Source: a virus
IMG/VR virus record: IMGVR_UViG_3300020183_000075
Span: 1 to 62,906 of that record
Reading direction: 5' to 3' (one strand)
Length of the DNA stretch: 62,906 bases
Part shown: positions 1 through 7,888 of the stretch, in pieces
How the letters are laid out: each line of letters begins with the position of its first letter
Numbering within the stretch: the first letter of the stretch is position 1
The notes under the pieces: generated by a model
Seen by the model: only the letters and a program-made list of their open reading frames with translations
What the model was told of the DNA's origin: nothing
Databases searched by the model: none
Translations under genes and position numbers: made by a program

Positions 1-461
1 TTATTAAAAGTTTCTATTAACTTACAATGATCACCACCATCATATTTTCCTGTTTTTACATTTTCTATCTCAGACTCACATTTTTCTAACCATTCTTTAA
101 TAAATGATAAAGTTTTATCATTATATTTAAAATAAATTATTGCACTGTGTGGTGTTTTCATATCATGAGTGCGGATAACGAATCCAATATCTTCTTTAAT
201 AGAATCCATTTCACTGGGAAGAGCACTCATGTGGCAGTCTGCATCTATCCAGATTATATCGTGCTTTAATTCTTGTAAAGTGTTTAAAATAAATCTAGGT
301 TTTTGCAAACAATTAATATTATAGCTTTCGGTTAGCTCGGGATTATAAATTAATAATTCACCACCTAGATTTTGTATTTGTTGTTTTAGGTTATTTGCGG
401 CTTTTTCATAATACTTAGAATCGCTGTAATCATAATAATAAGTCACAAATGGTGTCATCAT
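1..461 (-). CDS. Glycosyltransferase-like protein (GT-A DxD type), partial
   Basis: This reading frame is open to the left window edge, so the C-terminus is missing. It starts at tandem ATG codons at 461 and 458; AGGAG lies just upstream, and the first ATG forms an ATGA overlap with the stop of the upstream methyltransferase gene. The visible 150 or so residues include a hydrophobic strand followed by IWIDADCHM, a DxD-type nucleotide-sugar and metal site of GT-A enzymes. It resembles the protein at 2648-3286: both have a Y..NCL.KP.FI block about 20 residues before the acidic motif. Transfer of a sugar to a glycan or protein is inferred. Donor and acceptor cannot be read from the sequence. Confidence 0.6.
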   Translation of the reverse strand, partial: MMTPFVTYYYDYSDSKYYEKAANNLKQQIQNLGGELLIYNPELTESYNINCLQKPRFILNTLQELKHDIIWIDADCHMSALPSEMDSIKEDIGFVIRTHDMKTPHSAIIYFKYNDKTLSFIKEWLEKCESEIENVKTGKYDGGDHCKLIETFN

Positions 462-1090
462 GTACTCCTAGTGTATATTGCATCTCCCCATATCCCACCA
501 GCCCACTCTGTTATAACTCGTTTAAATCCGTATTGTCCTAGATATTCATCAATTTCATAAACCATAGCACAATTTTTATAAACTGGAGCTCGATTTACTT
601 CTAGCATAATGTTATATACATGAGATAATTGATTTTTACAGCCTTTTAAAACTTGTAATTCATACCCTTGAACATCTATATTTAAAAAATCATAGTCTTC
701 TGGATTTAATCCATCTTCTTGTAATACAGAATCTAAAGTTTTTACAACAACTGTTTCTTTTTCTGTAAATTTTATTCCCGGATACTGCTCAAGATGTAGA
801 TAAGGTTCTAGTAAAGAACTGCTTTGGCCGGTATTATCCTTTTCTTTATACATCTCCATAATACACTGAGCCTCGCCCAAAGCATAATTATATAATTTAA
901 TAAAATCTTGCTCTGTTTTTTCTTTTTCAATATTTTGTTTTAATATTTCATATACATCTTTTTGTGGTTCAAAATATAAAAATTTAGTACAACCTATTTT
1001 TTTGTGTGTTTTATGCTCTTGACCATGATGCGCTCCTATTTGTATCACGCCATTTGAACGAAGATTTAATTTTTCTATATCAATAATCAT
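458..1090 (-). CDS. FkbM-family SAM-dependent methyltransferase
   Basis: About 210 residues with the FkbM layout: an N-terminal SAM-binding IQIGAHHGQE loop, an acidic FEPQ end of strand 2, and a C-terminal FLNIDVQGYELQVLKG motif typical of the family. FkbM enzymes O-methylate sugars and natural products. I chose ATG at 1090 because it makes an ATGA overlap with the upstream fucosyltransferase-like gene. An upstream TTG at 1102 would add four residues but overlap that gene by 16 bases. Lying among glycosyltransferase genes, it most likely methylates the sugar they attach. The family assignment is firm and the substrate is unknown. Confidence 0.85.
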   Translation of the reverse strand: MIIDIEKLNLRSNGVIQIGAHHGQEHKTHKKIGCTKFLYFEPQKDVYEILKQNIEKEKTEQDFIKLYNYALGEAQCIMEMYKEKDNTGQSSSLLEPYLHLEQYPGIKFTEKETVVVKTLDSVLQEDGLNPEDYDFLNIDVQGYELQVLKGCKNQLSHVYNIMLEVNRAPVYKNCAMVYEIDEYLGQYGFKRVITEWAGGIWGDAIYTRST

Positions 1091-1812
1091 AAAATTATCC
1101 AATCATTACAGTATATATCAGACCAGTCTTGAGGTCCGTTTGAACCAAACCATGTTTTGGGTGCAATTGTTTTTTGTCCACCTAACCATGCTGCCCACCA
1201 ACTAAAAGAACTATTAGTAATAATATGCCCTTGGCATTTACTCATAGCATACATGTCTTCTCCTTCATTGTTAAAAGGAGAAAATTCGTGTTCTGGAAAT
1301 GTTTGTTTACACCAATCAAGATCATCACTAAAAAATAAAAACTTTTTGTTAGGAAAATGTGCCATAGCTTCACGATACCATTCAACAGAAGCAACCGGAT
1401 GTATATCCTGTATTGGTAGATAATCTCCCCGTCTAATGTGAACTGAAACGTATTGTTTGTCTTTAAACCACGGATCTACTTTTTCCTTTACATGTGACTT
1501 AAAAGCAAATTCGTTTTTTATAAAATCAGAGCAGTGTTTAAAGTATTTTTCGCTTTGAAAATAGCCAGAATAATCTATATTATCTGGTAGTTGAAAGACT
1601 GCTGGTTCATAACCAAAAGCTTCTAAATGTGCTCGTTGGCATTGATGCACGCCATCTTTTGCTGTTATATTAAACCAATTTGGTAATTGGGTATTTTTTA
1701 GTGGAAAACAATAATCATAACCATTCTTTTTTGCAATACCAACTATTGCAGCATATTGAAACATTTGATTACCAAGACGACCAAAATTACCAATAAAAGA
1801 AAAAGTTATCAT
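1087..1812 (-). CDS. GT11-family fucosyltransferase-like protein
   Basis: 241 residues beginning with GRLGNQMFQYAA, the signature of GT11 alpha-1,2-fucosyltransferases. It continues with VSVHIRRGDYL (the HxRRxDY GDP-fucose motif), a FLFFSDDLDWCK strand, and ITNSSFSWWAAWLG near the C-terminus. These are the expected family motifs in the expected order; the protein is somewhat shorter than usual bacterial members. Its ATG overlaps the preceding GT10-like gene as ATGA, so the two are probably co-translated. The predicted reaction is fucose transfer from GDP-fucose to a galactose-type acceptor. The actual acceptor (virion glycoprotein or host surface glycan) is not shown. Confidence 0.88.
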   Translation of the reverse strand: MITFSFIGNFGRLGNQMFQYAAIVGIAKKNGYDYCFPLKNTQLPNWFNITAKDGVHQCQRAHLEAFGYEPAVFQLPDNIDYSGYFQSEKYFKHCSDFIKNEFAFKSHVKEKVDPWFKDKQYVSVHIRRGDYLPIQDIHPVASVEWYREAMAHFPNKKFLFFSDDLDWCKQTFPEHEFSPFNNEGEDMYAMSKCQGHIITNSSFSWWAAWLGGQKTIAPKTWFGSNGPQDWSDIYCNDWIIL

Positions 1813-2672
1813 TTAGTAATTTCCTGAAACAAATAATCATCAGCTGGTTTCAGATCGACTAGAGCATTTAAATTGTGTTTTATTGATGACATTTTAGATT
1901 CGTATAACTCTTGTGTAAGAGTATCTAAAATAGAAATTTCATTATTATCGGACAACCATATAATTCCATCAGGATCAAATTGTTTTGGTAATTTTTTAGT
2001 TCCCCAATAAATTGGAACTGTTCCTGTTGCAAAACAATCTGTTATTTTTTCCGTGCAATACGTGTCATAATTTCCATTTTCAATTATTATACTAAACATA
2101 TAATAACCCAATCCTTCTAGTTTAGTGTTCCAAGGATTCATGGGATCTATTACTGTTCTTTTTGTGCCGTGTGCTCCACCAAACACGTCAAAACCTCGAT
2201 CAAGAGCTAGCTTGGCAATTTTATGACGATATACATGTCCTTCTGTAAATACTTTAGGAGACGCAAACATTGAACATGTTTTTGTTTTTTCGTATATTCC
2301 CCAATCGCTTTTTCGTATCCATGGATAATTACTTCCATTTGGGCAGTATTTAAATCTAGAATCTAAATCTAATAGAGATTGATCGCAAGTATAAATTGCT
2401 GTATAAAAATTTTCAAATAAAACTTTATGATTGTGTATTAAAAAATTGTATACATTAGGAATAATGTATCTTGATTCACATATCCATCCATATCGTTTAT
2501 TTTTTTGTGTTTTAGCATCAGGTTGAAATAATAACCCTTGATCTATATGAACATCATAATCGCCAGAATCTAAACACCAATCAAATTGTTTTGGTACTAT
2601 ATTTGAACAAGACGAATATTGTGATTCAAATGGTAGACCGATTCCCTTTACTTTGTACCGGGAGTTTGCCAT
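1809..2672 (-). CDS. GT10-family (alpha-1,3-fucosyltransferase-like) glycosyltransferase
   Basis: 287 residues. The C-terminal half has the GT10 donor-site pattern: an SIIIENG strand, then YCTEKITDCFATGTVPIYWG about ten residues later, where family members have a Y-TEK helix followed by VP-Y-G. The N-terminal half is the more variable acceptor domain. ATG at 2672 is used, 25 bases inside the end of the upstream gene, with a GAGGA-like site nine bases before it. Two distinct fucosyltransferase families side by side suggest assembly of a specific fucosylated glycan. That interpretation is inferred from gene order. Confidence 0.8.
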   Translation of the reverse strand: MANSRYKVKGIGLPFESQYSSCSNIVPKQFDWCLDSGDYDVHIDQGLLFQPDAKTQKNKRYGWICESRYIIPNVYNFLIHNHKVLFENFYTAIYTCDQSLLDLDSRFKYCPNGSNYPWIRKSDWGIYEKTKTCSMFASPKVFTEGHVYRHKIAKLALDRGFDVFGGAHGTKRTVIDPMNPWNTKLEGLGYYMFSIIIENGNYDTYCTEKITDCFATGTVPIYWGTKKLPKQFDPDGIIWLSDNNEISILDTLTQELYESKMSSIKHNLNALVDLKPADDYLFQEITK

Positions 2673-3286
2673 GCTATTAAATCCTCACTCATTCCTAGTC
2701 TTTTTAGTGCTTCTTTTTTAGAATCAGCATCAGCAAGACCCATAACAATGATACTATTTTGATTTTCACTACCCGGCCATACGCAATAGTCTGGCCCTAC
2801 AAATTTCATTCTAAATCCATCTTTTTGATAAAACGAATGCAAAATACCTATTAAGGCTTCATGATCAAACCACTGTCCATTTCCCATCATCTGTCTGGCC
2901 ATGAAATTCCAATGCTGTAAAAAATCTAAAACTTTAGAATTAAATCCAAGATAAATTGGTGACGCTTTAGCTGCATGTAGTTTTGGGGAAGAACAAGCTA
3001 CTGCTAAATCAGTATTTCCATCAAACTGATCAAATATATTTAAAGACTTTCTCACATCAGAATCTATATCAAGCCATATTACTGGTCTTTGTTTATCTAT
3101 TAGTTTGCTGTAAATAAAGGCTGGTTTACTCAAACAATTTTTTTGATAAGAACCTAATGATGGTTTTTCTTGAATGTCATGAGGGATGCCAAGAGCCTCT
3201 AACTGTCCTTTTAGACGTTTAGCATGATCACTGTAATATGTTTTACCATCAATGTCACTATAAAAAGAAATCACTTCAGTTTGCAT
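2648..3286 (-). CDS. GT-A-like glycosyltransferase with DxD motif
   Basis: 212 residues, apparently complete. An N-terminal strand-helix region leads into NCLSKPAFIYSKL and then VIWLDIDSDV, a DxD-type motif. A second acidic, aromatic segment (WFDHEALIG) lies further on. It is similar to the partial protein at the window's left edge. The gene begins two bases after the regA stop with GGAAAC before the ATG, so it probably shares a transcript with regA and the genes downstream. I assign it only to nucleotide-sugar transferases in general; the family number and sugar are unknown. Confidence 0.6.
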   Translation of the reverse strand: MQTEVISFYSDIDGKTYYSDHAKRLKGQLEALGIPHDIQEKPSLGSYQKNCLSKPAFIYSKLIDKQRPVIWLDIDSDVRKSLNIFDQFDGNTDLAVACSSPKLHAAKASPIYLGFNSKVLDFLQHWNFMARQMMGNGQWFDHEALIGILHSFYQKDGFRMKFVGPDYCVWPGSENQNSIIVMGLADADSKKEALKRLGMSEDLIAWQTPGTK

Positions 3287-3288
3287 AA

Positions 3289-3693
3289 TTAAGAGTTTCC
3301 TATATGATATTTAGGCACCAATTGCCATTCTTTCTTTTCTTTATGAGGAATAATTTTTAGTTGTGCAAGTGAAATAATTGGTTCGGCATATTCTTCTGGG
3401 TCTACTGCTTCTACTAAGCCCCATTCCACCAAGAGTTTTACAATCATGTTACGACGACCAAGATCTGTATCGTCAATATCTGTTTCTAAACCATCCAGAT
3501 CTAACATTTCTTTAAAATGCATAATAGCATAACGTCCTCGTTTGTGGAGAATATGGCAGCTTTGGTATAGTTTTTTTTCTTTCTTGGAAGACACCCCCAT
3601 TCGGGTTAGGGTCTCTTTAACCTTGAGAAAGTCGTCTTTAGTTTTTAGTTTGACTTCCACTCCAAGACCATCAAAAATATCTTCGGGTTCCAT
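3289..3693 (-). CDS. regA: RegA translational repressor
   Basis: 134 residues. DFLKVKETLTRMG, LYQSCHILHKRG, HFKEMLDLDG and KEWQLVPKYHIGN match the T4 RegA protein almost word for word. RegA binds AU-rich sites around the start codons of early phage mRNAs and blocks ribosome entry, shutting off early protein synthesis. The N-terminus is about nine residues longer than T4 RegA. The position after the clamp-loader genes is also that of T4. Its own start has a modest AGCGGA site five bases before the ATG, in an AT-rich leader. A shift toward autoregulation is possible but not shown. Confidence 0.97.
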   Translation of the reverse strand: MEPEDIFDGLGVEVKLKTKDDFLKVKETLTRMGVSSKKEKKLYQSCHILHKRGRYAIMHFKEMLDLDGLETDIDDTDLGRRNMIVKLLVEWGLVEAVDPEEYAEPIISLAQLKIIPHKEKKEWQLVPKYHIGNS

Positions 3694-3731
3694 AATAATC
3701 CGCTTTCATTTAAAAATTCAGTAACACAGAA

Positions 3732-4127
3732 TTATTTAGGAATTTTGTTATTTGTGCCACCTTGATCTAACCGAGCAAAGATGGCTTTCCAATCATCCTC
3801 GGTTATCAGATCTATTACCTGCTTTGCTTTGGCGTGACTATACCCATATAACGCTTTTAGGGCGTCTATACGGTCACTGGTTTCGTCTTTGATCCATTTA
3901 CTGTATCGCTTACGAGCACGAACAGATAGACGTAAGTAATCATACTGAGGCTTCTTAGCCAACCCCGATAGCCGGTTCATCTCATTAGCCAAGAATATGG
4001 TATCAGAGAAATATGATAATCCTCGATTGGCAAGAAATGGATTATATTCTCGTTCACATCCCGGATCTTCGTCCATAAGTGAAATTTTTGTTTGATTTAT
4101 GGAATTTAAAAAGTCAAATGGATTCAT
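3732..4127 (-). CDS. gp62: Clamp loader small subunit gp62
   Basis: 131 residues, shorter than T4 gp62 (187). The central RKRYSKWIKDETSDRIDALK segment matches the T4 gp62 KRYGKWAK region, and the C-terminus is helical. With four gp44 subunits, gp62 forms the loader that opens the gp45 ring and closes it on primer-template DNA. Its ATG overlaps the gp44 stop as ATGA, which is the translational coupling known for the T4 44/62 pair. The assignment rests on this local similarity and on the conserved 45-44-62-regA order. Confidence 0.85.
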   Translation of the reverse strand: MNPFDFLNSINQTKISLMDEDPGCEREYNPFLANRGLSYFSDTIFLANEMNRLSGLAKKPQYDYLRLSVRARKRYSKWIKDETSDRIDALKALYGYSHAKAKQVIDLITEDDWKAIFARLDQGGTNNKIPK

Positions 4128-5083
4128 TCTTTAAACTCACAGTTCATCATTAATTCCACCATAAACGCACACAGATTGATCTCTTGATCGGCCACAAATG
4201 CGGTCTTGTATTGATATTCACCTATAATAACCACCGCCTGTGGAATGCTCTTAGGATCTAGATGCTCGTATAAGCCATCGTAGACCTTCCTAAACACGTC
4301 CTGCGGGCTGTTGTCTAAATTGTTGGCCACCCACTTACGGATCTCTGTGAAATTCTTGGTCTTCAGGAATCCAACCAGCTCCTTGATGTTCAATTCGCCA
4401 GCCGTGCTAAGAATTCCTATATCGATAACTCCAGCAGCAGAGTATCGCTGAAGTTCATTCAGAGTACGACGAAAATCCGGAAAAAACTTGACCACGACCT
4501 TGGAAAGCACCTTCAAATCGTATTGGATACCTTCTTCGTCTAGAATGGCTTGACAACGACCCAAGAACTGCTTGGCTAATTCTGGTCGTTCCTTAGATGG
4601 GAAGTTAAAGTCAATAACCGTACAACGAGAATGGATAGGCTCAATGATACGGTTCTTGTAGTTACAGGTCAGAATAAACCGACAGGTCTTGGCAAACTCC
4701 TCAATAGCTCCTCTAAGTGCAGGCTGAATACTCTGGGCATTAGAATAGTCAAACTCGTCCAGAATCACGATCTTTTGCTTTGCATCTTCGGACAGGGATA
4801 CGGTACTGGCAAACTGACGAATCTTGGTTCGTAGGGTATCGATATTACCGTCTTCAGAGCAGTTGATTAGGATATGGTCTGCACCTAGTTGGGCACACAG
4901 GGCCTTAGCCACCGTGGTCTTGCCCATACCGGGCTTGCCTGCTAGAAGCAGATTAGGACACTCTCCAGACTCTACAATAGCGTTAAACGTGTTCTTCAGA
5001 TCTTGAGGAAGCACACAGTGATCAATGATTGCTGGTCGATATTTTTCTACCAGCAGTCCAATAGCGTCGTTTGCGGTAAGCAT
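4124..5083 (-). CDS. gp44: Clamp loader ATPase gp44 (AAA+)
   Basis: 319 residues when started at ATG 5083, the length of T4 gp44. AAGGAG lies five bases upstream of this ATG and overlaps the gp45 stop, so I prefer it over an upstream non-ATG codon that would run into gp45. The order of motifs is VEKYRP near residue 12, Walker A GKPGMGKTT at 49-57, Walker B VILDEFD around 106-112, and an SRC motif in IHSRCTVIDF that supplies the arginine finger. The protein hydrolyses ATP to load the sliding clamp. It is flanked by gp45 and gp62 as in T4. Confidence 0.97.
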   Translation of the reverse strand: MLTANDAIGLLVEKYRPAIIDHCVLPQDLKNTFNAIVESGECPNLLLAGKPGMGKTTVAKALCAQLGADHILINCSEDGNIDTLRTKIRQFASTVSLSEDAKQKIVILDEFDYSNAQSIQPALRGAIEEFAKTCRFILTCNYKNRIIEPIHSRCTVIDFNFPSKERPELAKQFLGRCQAILDEEGIQYDLKVLSKVVVKFFPDFRRTLNELQRYSAAGVIDIGILSTAGELNIKELVGFLKTKNFTEIRKWVANNLDNSPQDVFRKVYDGLYEHLDPKSIPQAVVIIGEYQYKTAFVADQEINLCAFMVELMMNCEFKE

Positions 5084-5084
5084 T

Positions 5085-5771
5085 TTACTCCTTGTAAGTG
5101 CTGGTTGCGTCCATGGCAATCCAATAAGTTAGAGGACGGCTGGCGTGACTAAACTGACCGATAACACTCTTAGAGAGTGCCACGTGATAATCACCATCAA
5201 GCATCTTCATGTTTTCCATCTTGAAGTTAAAGGTAAAGTCTGCTCCATTAGTATTTTCACCAACTTCGATACTAAATGTATTACAAGTAGGATCTTTCAG
5301 ATCACGAATAATAGCAACCACTTTGTCGTCCTTGGATACAAACGATAGATCTGGATTTCCTAGAACTGCTGATGCTCGTTGTAGTTCACGAATATCATCA
5401 CTGGTTAGATCAAACTCCACAGCGGCATCAACTTTCTTGATGCTCTTTGTGGGATACGACAGGAGCTTGGGATCCGAATAATAATACTTTACAGTGGAAC
5501 CACTGCTGCCAGTGATTGTGACATACTTCTCGTGAAACTGTAGTTCTGGATCTTGAAACAGAGAAATAACACCCAAAAGCTTGTTTAGATCCCAGATGCC
5601 AAATTCCGTATCAAACGTTTCTTCCACAGTTACTTCTGCCATGATATTCTTTGTGGGAGACATGGTAGTAAGTTTAGATCCAGCCTTTACGTACAGATTA
5701 GAATTAATTCCGCTGAAATTTTTAAGAATATTCAGTGTGTCTTTAGAAATTGTTGTTGTCGCTTGTGTCAT
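5085..5771 (-). CDS. gp45: DNA polymerase sliding clamp gp45
   Basis: 228 residues, the same length as T4 gp45. The sequence follows the T4 clamp from ISKDTLNILKNFSGINSN through DLNKLLGVISLF to a C-terminal ALSKSVIGQFSHA and WIAMDATST. The protein is a trimeric ring that tethers the polymerase. In T4 it also works as a mobile activator of late transcription through gp55 and gp33, so it links this replication block to the late promoters elsewhere in the window. AAAGGA lies about 11 bases before the ATG. It is the first gene of the 45-44-62-regA run. Confidence 0.95.
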   Translation of the reverse strand: MTQATTTISKDTLNILKNFSGINSNLYVKAGSKLTTMSPTKNIMAEVTVEETFDTEFGIWDLNKLLGVISLFQDPELQFHEKYVTITGSSGSTVKYYYSDPKLLSYPTKSIKKVDAAVEFDLTSDDIRELQRASAVLGNPDLSFVSKDDKVVAIIRDLKDPTCNTFSIEVGENTNGADFTFNFKMENMKMLDGDYHVALSKSVIGQFSHASRPLTYWIAMDATSTYKE

Positions 5772-5785
5772 AATATAAAAATCCT

Positions 5786-5968
5786 TTATTTGTCAAATCG
5801 TTCAAAGTTTTCAAAATCTTCGCCTTCAGATGTATGTCCGTGACGAAGATCGTTTAACCAGTTTTGTTGGTTTGGTTTGCGGCCACGCTTTTTCTTTCGT
5901 CGGGCAGCTGCTTCTTTTTGTTCTCGTCGCCAACGCTCATATTCCGATTCAGGTTCTGGGGTATACAT
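5786..5968 (-). CDS. Small highly charged protein of unknown function
   Basis: 60 residues starting at ATG 5968, with GAGGAG eight bases upstream. The stop of the RNase H gene overlaps this start as TGATG. The N-terminal third is acidic, then comes a basic run (ARRKKKRGRKP, an AT-hook-like RGRKP core), and the C-terminus is acidic again. The RGRKP core could bind the minor groove of AT-rich DNA, but one such motif is weak evidence. I do not recognise the family. The location between RNase H and the sliding clamp suggests a replication-associated role, which is inference. Confidence 0.7.
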   Translation of the reverse strand: MYTPEPESEYERWRREQKEAAARRKKKRGRKPNQQNWLNDLRHGHTSEGEDFENFERFDK

Positions 5969-6804
5969 CAAAACTCCTCTAAGTGGGGCATAAGACTCTT
6001 CAGCTTGTGATCAATAAAATACTGAAGCAGCTTATCTCTGCCTTTTCCTTTCTGGTTGTTATACGCGTCTAGAATACGATCTTGAAGATCTTGTGGTACA
6101 TTACTCATGTCAATCAATGTGCTATTCCTGATATATTTAGAATTTTGATAAAATTCAGAGCTCTCAGCATCCTTTTTAAGCTGATTGATGCGCTTCTGTG
6201 TCATTGGCGTTTGTCGCTTGCCATCTGCCACAAAAGTATCATCGTCACTAAGCATATTAGGCACACCATCACTAGAATCACCGCCTATAATATGTTCAAA
6301 AAGAAATCCGCGAGGATCTGAACACGTAAGATATTTATCTGTGGTAGGACTGTATTGTTCTACGTTTGGAAAGATTTGTAGTTGTTGAAAATCTTTGTCG
6401 TTAGACACAATAAGCACTTTTTCAATTTGGTAATGTGTCTTACACAGAGTGTAGATAATATCGTCGGCTTCTGCTCCTTGAAGTCTAATACTAGGATACG
6501 GAAATATTTCCTTTACCTCATCACGAATGGTGTCTAGTACTTCAAATACAGCTTTCCACTCATCTTTCTTAAGTTCTTGCTGCTTCTTACGATTAGCCTT
6601 GTAATACGGAAATACATCCTTACGCCAATAGTTATTTCCGTCATTACAAAGAATCATTTCTCCATACTGACGAAACTTAGTATGATATTTGCGGTACGAA
6701 TTCAGCACAGTATAACGAACGTAATCCTCATTTAGAGGTTCGCCATCTTTTGCTGCTTGGAAAATATTAGCCAGAATAATCTGGTTGTTATCAATGAGTA
6801 ACAT
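5968..6804 (-). CDS. rnh: RNase H / 5'-3' exonuclease (T4 Rnh type)
   Basis: 278 residues of the FEN-1-like nuclease family. The metal-binding acidic clusters are present in order: LLIDNNQ at the N-terminus, YYKANRKK, the AEADDIIYTL pair, VSNDKDFQQL, and GGDSSDGVPN. In T4 this enzyme removes RNA primers and some adjoining DNA from Okazaki fragments, helped by gp32 and gp45. It is about 25 residues shorter than T4 Rnh. It lies directly upstream of the small basic protein and gp45, so all probably share one early transcript. Confidence 0.93.
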   Translation of the reverse strand: MLLIDNNQIILANIFQAAKDGEPLNEDYVRYTVLNSYRKYHTKFRQYGEMILCNDGNNYWRKDVFPYYKANRKKQQELKKDEWKAVFEVLDTIRDEVKEIFPYPSIRLQGAEADDIIYTLCKTHYQIEKVLIVSNDKDFQQLQIFPNVEQYSPTTDKYLTCSDPRGFLFEHIIGGDSSDGVPNMLSDDDTFVADGKRQTPMTQKRINQLKKDAESSEFYQNSKYIRNSTLIDMSNVPQDLQDRILDAYNNQKGKGRDKLLQYFIDHKLKSLMPHLEEF

Positions 6805-6810
6805 GATTTA

Positions 6811-6819
6811 AATATACCA
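6811..6819 (-). promoter_or_regulatory. Possible sigma70-type extended -10 element before rnh
   Basis: On the minus strand the 30-base gap upstream of rnh reads TGGTATATT, close to an extended -10 (TGnTATAAT), seven to fifteen bases ahead of the ATG at 6804. No convincing -35 box is visible, and there is no late-promoter octamer here, as expected for a replication gene. This is a weak call. Confidence 0.25.
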
Positions 6820-6834
6820 CACAAAAAACAAAAG

Positions 6835-7155
6835 TCAAAAGATTTGTACCCATTGTTCAGAATCTGTATCTTTAATATATTTGTACAATTTTCCACTTGT
6901 CGGATTAAACCACTCATCACCTTCTTCAACTCGTGGTGGAGGTGTTGTTGAATTATAATATGTGACAGTAATTCCTGTTCTTTCACCAATTAACGGTTCC
7001 CATCCAGAACCTTTATGTTCTGGGGATTTGCATAAATCTGGATCTTTAGATGCAATATATGCCTTTCCATTTTTATATACAATATCATCAATTCTGTATT
7101 GTATACAGTTACCAGAAGCATCAGCAACCTTAAATATCCCTTTAAAATTAGCCAT
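6835..7155 (-). CDS. Small protein with a phage virion-type repeat motif
   Basis: 106 residues, ATG at 7155 preceded by AAGGAA. The C-terminal part reads EEGDEWFNPTSGKLYKYI followed by SEQWVQIF. This G-D-x-W-x-N-x-x-[ST]-G-x-L-[YF]-x-Y pattern occurs repeatedly in phage tail fibre and baseplate-associated proteins. The N-terminal half (DDIVYKNGKAYIA) resembles carbohydrate-binding small beta modules. It sits among replication genes rather than structural ones and overlaps the next gene by eight bases. I infer a virion-associated or surface-binding role, without a named family. Confidence 0.6.
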   Translation of the reverse strand: MANFKGIFKVADASGNCIQYRIDDIVYKNGKAYIASKDPDLCKSPEHKGSGWEPLIGERTGITVTYYNSTTPPPRVEEGDEWFNPTSGKLYKYIKDTDSEQWVQIF

Positions 7156-7888
7156 TAAGAATTTCCTTAAATTCCTCCAAAGTAGTTATGATTTGTTTGA
7201 TTTTACGCTTACCTAAAAAATCAAATCCTTCTTTTAGATCTTTATCTTGACCTTTATAAGCAACTTTTAGTTCTTTAATATGTGGTTCTAGTACTTTGGC
7301 TAATTTCTTAAAATGCACGGGCTTTATACCTTCACCACGCAACCATTCAATATGATCTGTATTCTTTAATTGATCTTTAACAGCCAAGCCATAAAATTGA
7401 TCGACACGCCCTTCAATAACCGCCATGTATTCAATACTTTTTTTGGCAATACGCTCTTGAACATTTACTTTCTCTTTATTGGGATCTTCAACTTTGGCTG
7501 GTCGAGTTAAGCCTTGATGAATAATTTGATCCACATTTTTTCGAACCATATCGATAGTTTCTGGTCGAAGCACGCCACCAAGATTCATAATACGGCAACG
7601 ACTGCCAATATAGATAAACTCCATAGCATTAATGTCACATGCTGCTGCAGCTTTGATGTCTTTCTTTGAATATCCATTTTTCATCATCCAATCAATAACC
7701 CATGGTTTACATAGATTATCATCACACGAATAACTGTACCAATTGATTGCTTTTAGAATCTTGGTGTCCAGTTCTTCGGGTGTTAGTTTGTCTGCATCTT
7801 TCCATACGGGCTCACTGCCCATAATCAGCGAGTCTACAGAATCACCACGACCAATACGGCGTGACACTTTTTTCTTTTTCTTTTTCAT
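7148..7888 (-). CDS. Conserved-looking hypothetical protein next to gp46
   Basis: 246 residues with an extremely basic start (MKKKKKKVSRRIGRGD). It then has a helical region with WYSYSCDDNLCKPWVIDWMM, AAAACDINAMEFIYIGSRC and a charged helical C-terminus. Its ATG overlaps the gp46 stop as ATGA, so the two are coupled. The basic N-terminus suggests contact with nucleic acid. I recognise no catalytic motif and do not know the family. Placement inside the 46/47 recombination operon hints at a DNA-transaction role, which is inference only. Confidence 0.75.
   Translation of the reverse strand: MKKKKKKVSRRIGRGDSVDSLIMGSEPVWKDADKLTPEELDTKILKAINWYSYSCDDNLCKPWVIDWMMKNGYSKKDIKAAAACDINAMEFIYIGSRCRIMNLGGVLRPETIDMVRKNVDQIIHQGLTRPAKVEDPNKEKVNVQERIAKKSIEYMAVIEGRVDQFYGLAVKDQLKNTDHIEWLRGEGIKPVHFKKLAKVLEPHIKELKVAYKGQDKDLKEGFDFLGKRKIKQIITTLEEFKEILNG

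Noticed and set aside
5786-5968. Histone-like or AT-hook DNA-binding protein
   Set aside because: Only one RGRKP core is present in a 60-residue charged protein; too weak to name a family.
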